From positions 1 to 64,000 of the forward strand of contig JAQTOU010000001.1 of assembly GCA_028713125.1 (NCBI GenBank): DNA of 64,000 nucleotides, in the 5' to 3' direction. The number at the start of each line of letters is the position of its first letter. Position 1 is the first letter of the stretch. This document shows positions 63,153 to 64,000 of this stretch, piece after piece. The position numbers were made by a program, and so were the translations under genes. The stretch comes from Elusimicrobiales bacterium. GTDB lineage: Bacteria; Elusimicrobiota; Elusimicrobia; Elusimicrobiales; UBA9959. The notes beneath the pieces are model-generated. The model saw nothing but the letters and a program-made list of their open reading frames with translations. It did not search any database and was not told the DNA's origin.

Positions 63153-64000
63153 AAATACTTAATATCTGCGACTCGCCCGACTGGGACATCGTGGCCTACC
63201 AGTCTCTGCACATGGCCGCCCGCTTCTCGAAGCTCGGGCATACCGCGGCGGTCCTCTGCCCTAAGAATTCCCCCCTTTACGCCGAGTGCGCCAAGCTCAA
63301 GGTGGAGGCCCGGCCTTTTACCATGGGCGCCAAGTTCGGCTTCTTCGAGACCGAAGGCTGGGACGTGGCGCATTTCTACAATATGCCCGGCGTCAGCCCC
63401 ATGTCCCTGAAAAAGGCCAGGGCCTCCTCGCGCGTTTTCTTTACGCAGATAAAGCTGGGCAGCCCGAAGAGCTTTGAAAAGCTGGCGCAGCTGCAGCCTT
63501 ACGTCGACCTTTATTTCGGCGCCTGCAACTCGGTGCAGGAGGAATTCTCTATCGCCGGCATAGAGCCGCAGCGCACTTTCATGGTGCCTCCCTGCCTGAA
63601 TATCGGCCGCTGGGAAAGCGCCATGCTGATAAAGCCGGCCATGTTCCAGAAGCGCCCTTACAAGGTCGGGACCATAAGCATGGACAAGACTTTGAAGGAG
63701 CAGGAGCTGTTCCTGATGATGGCCAAGGAAGTCCTCGACGTCATGCCGGAAACCAATTTTATGATAGTGGGCGTCAACGACGGGAGGATACGGGACCTGG
63801 CCCGGGGCCTGGGGATAAGCCACAAAGTGGACATACTCTGGGACCGCAACGATATTCCCGAGGTGATGGCGATGATGCATATCTACGCCAAGACCTCGGG
63901 CCGTCCCGGGCTTTCGATGTCATTGATAGAGGCGCAGGCTTCCGGCGTGCCCTGCGTAGTTCCCCGGATCAAAGGGTTGAGCGATTTTACCGTGAACGAG
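63149..64000 (+). CDS. Family 4-type glycosyltransferase (cut by window end)
   Basis: 284 codons without a stop, starting at the GTG at 63149 that overlaps the previous stop (GTGA). The protein begins VKILNICDSPDWDIVAYQS, then HMAARFSKLGHTAAVLCP. The GT-B donor half shows NFMIVGVNDGRIRDLA, KVDILWDRNDIPEVMAMM and LSMSLIEAQASGVPCVVP with the family E-A-Q-A-S-G pattern. The end is missing. It continues the ABC transporter unit, suggesting that the transporter handles a glycosylated product (inference). Confidence 0.82.
   Translation, partial: MKILNICDSPDWDIVAYQSLHMAARFSKLGHTAAVLCPKNSPLYAECAKLKVEARPFTMGAKFGFFETEGWDVAHFYNMPGVSPMSLKKARASSRVFFTQIKLGSPKSFEKLAQLQPYVDLYFGACNSVQEEFSIAGIEPQRTFMVPPCLNIGRWESAMLIKPAMFQKRPYKVGTISMDKTLKEQELFLMMAKEVLDVMPETNFMIVGVNDGRIRDLARGLGISHKVDILWDRNDIPEVMAMMHIYAKTSGRPGLSMSLIEAQASGVPCVVPRIKGLSDFTVNE

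Overview
The window is a GC-rich stretch of a Gram-negative-type bacterial chromosome. It has outer-membrane beta-barrel and secreted surface proteins, a 14-gene complex I operon, an Etf/acyl-CoA dehydrogenase set and TCA-type carbon genes. The mix of a PorV/UPF0164-like barrel, FlgD/CHU_C-like C-terminal domains, large secreted proteins built of short modules and many TPR/HEAT proteins resembles Elusimicrobiota-like genomes. That assignment is inference. I see no phage, IS element, CRISPR array or rRNA.

Layout. 1-4.7 kb (minus): end of a citrate synthase gene, malate dehydrogenase, a malic enzyme/phosphotransacetylase fusion and a HEAT-repeat protein. 4.8-7.9 kb (minus): acyl-CoA dehydrogenase, EtfB, and an EtfA with an N-terminal two-cluster ferredoxin. 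8.1-13.2 kb (plus): MotA, MotB, a large sensor kinase and three receiver proteins. 13.3-20.8 kb (minus): a coiled-coil ATPase of the histidine-kinase fold, a FliF-FliG fusion, a second sensor kinase, a PorV-like barrel/TPR protein and a small secreted protein with a sorting-type C-terminus. 20.9-26.2 kb (plus): an FN3 surface protein and a 1208-residue surface protein. 26.2-29.8 kb (plus): FMN riboswitch and ribBA-ribH-ribD-ribE. 29.8-31.1 kb (minus): two small heat-shock proteins, one membrane-anchored. 31.3-44.5 kb (minus): nuoA to nuoN. 44.5-50 kb (minus): a frameshifted tag gene, a TrmJ-like methyltransferase, a thioredoxin-like protein and the yceD-rpmF-plsX-fabG-acpP-rnc cluster. 50-54.2 kb (minus): two glycosyltransferases and a TPR/SpoIID protein. 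54.2-59 kb (plus): tRNA-Lys, tRNA-Leu, tig, clpP, lon. 59-64 kb (plus): a DUF885 protein that has lost its metal motif, an ABC ATPase and permease, a TPR-like protein and a glycosyltransferase cut by the window end.

The most unusual feature is at 8-17 kb. A MotA/MotB stator pair lies close to a single protein that joins a secreted, truncated FliF (last periplasmic ring-building domain plus second membrane helix) to the middle and C-terminal domains of FliG. No other flagellar gene is visible. This looks like the rotor and stator of an ion-driven motor without export apparatus, rod or filament, placed among sensor kinases, receivers, a PorV-like barrel and proteins with sorting-type C-termini. 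It could be a stripped-down rotary machine for gliding, surface-protein movement or envelope work.

Other points of note are several operon-leading genes with a promoter directly before the start codon and no Shine-Dalgarno sequence (leaderless candidates), a structured RNA just ahead of rnc, and a riboswitch terminator that abuts the ribBA start codon.
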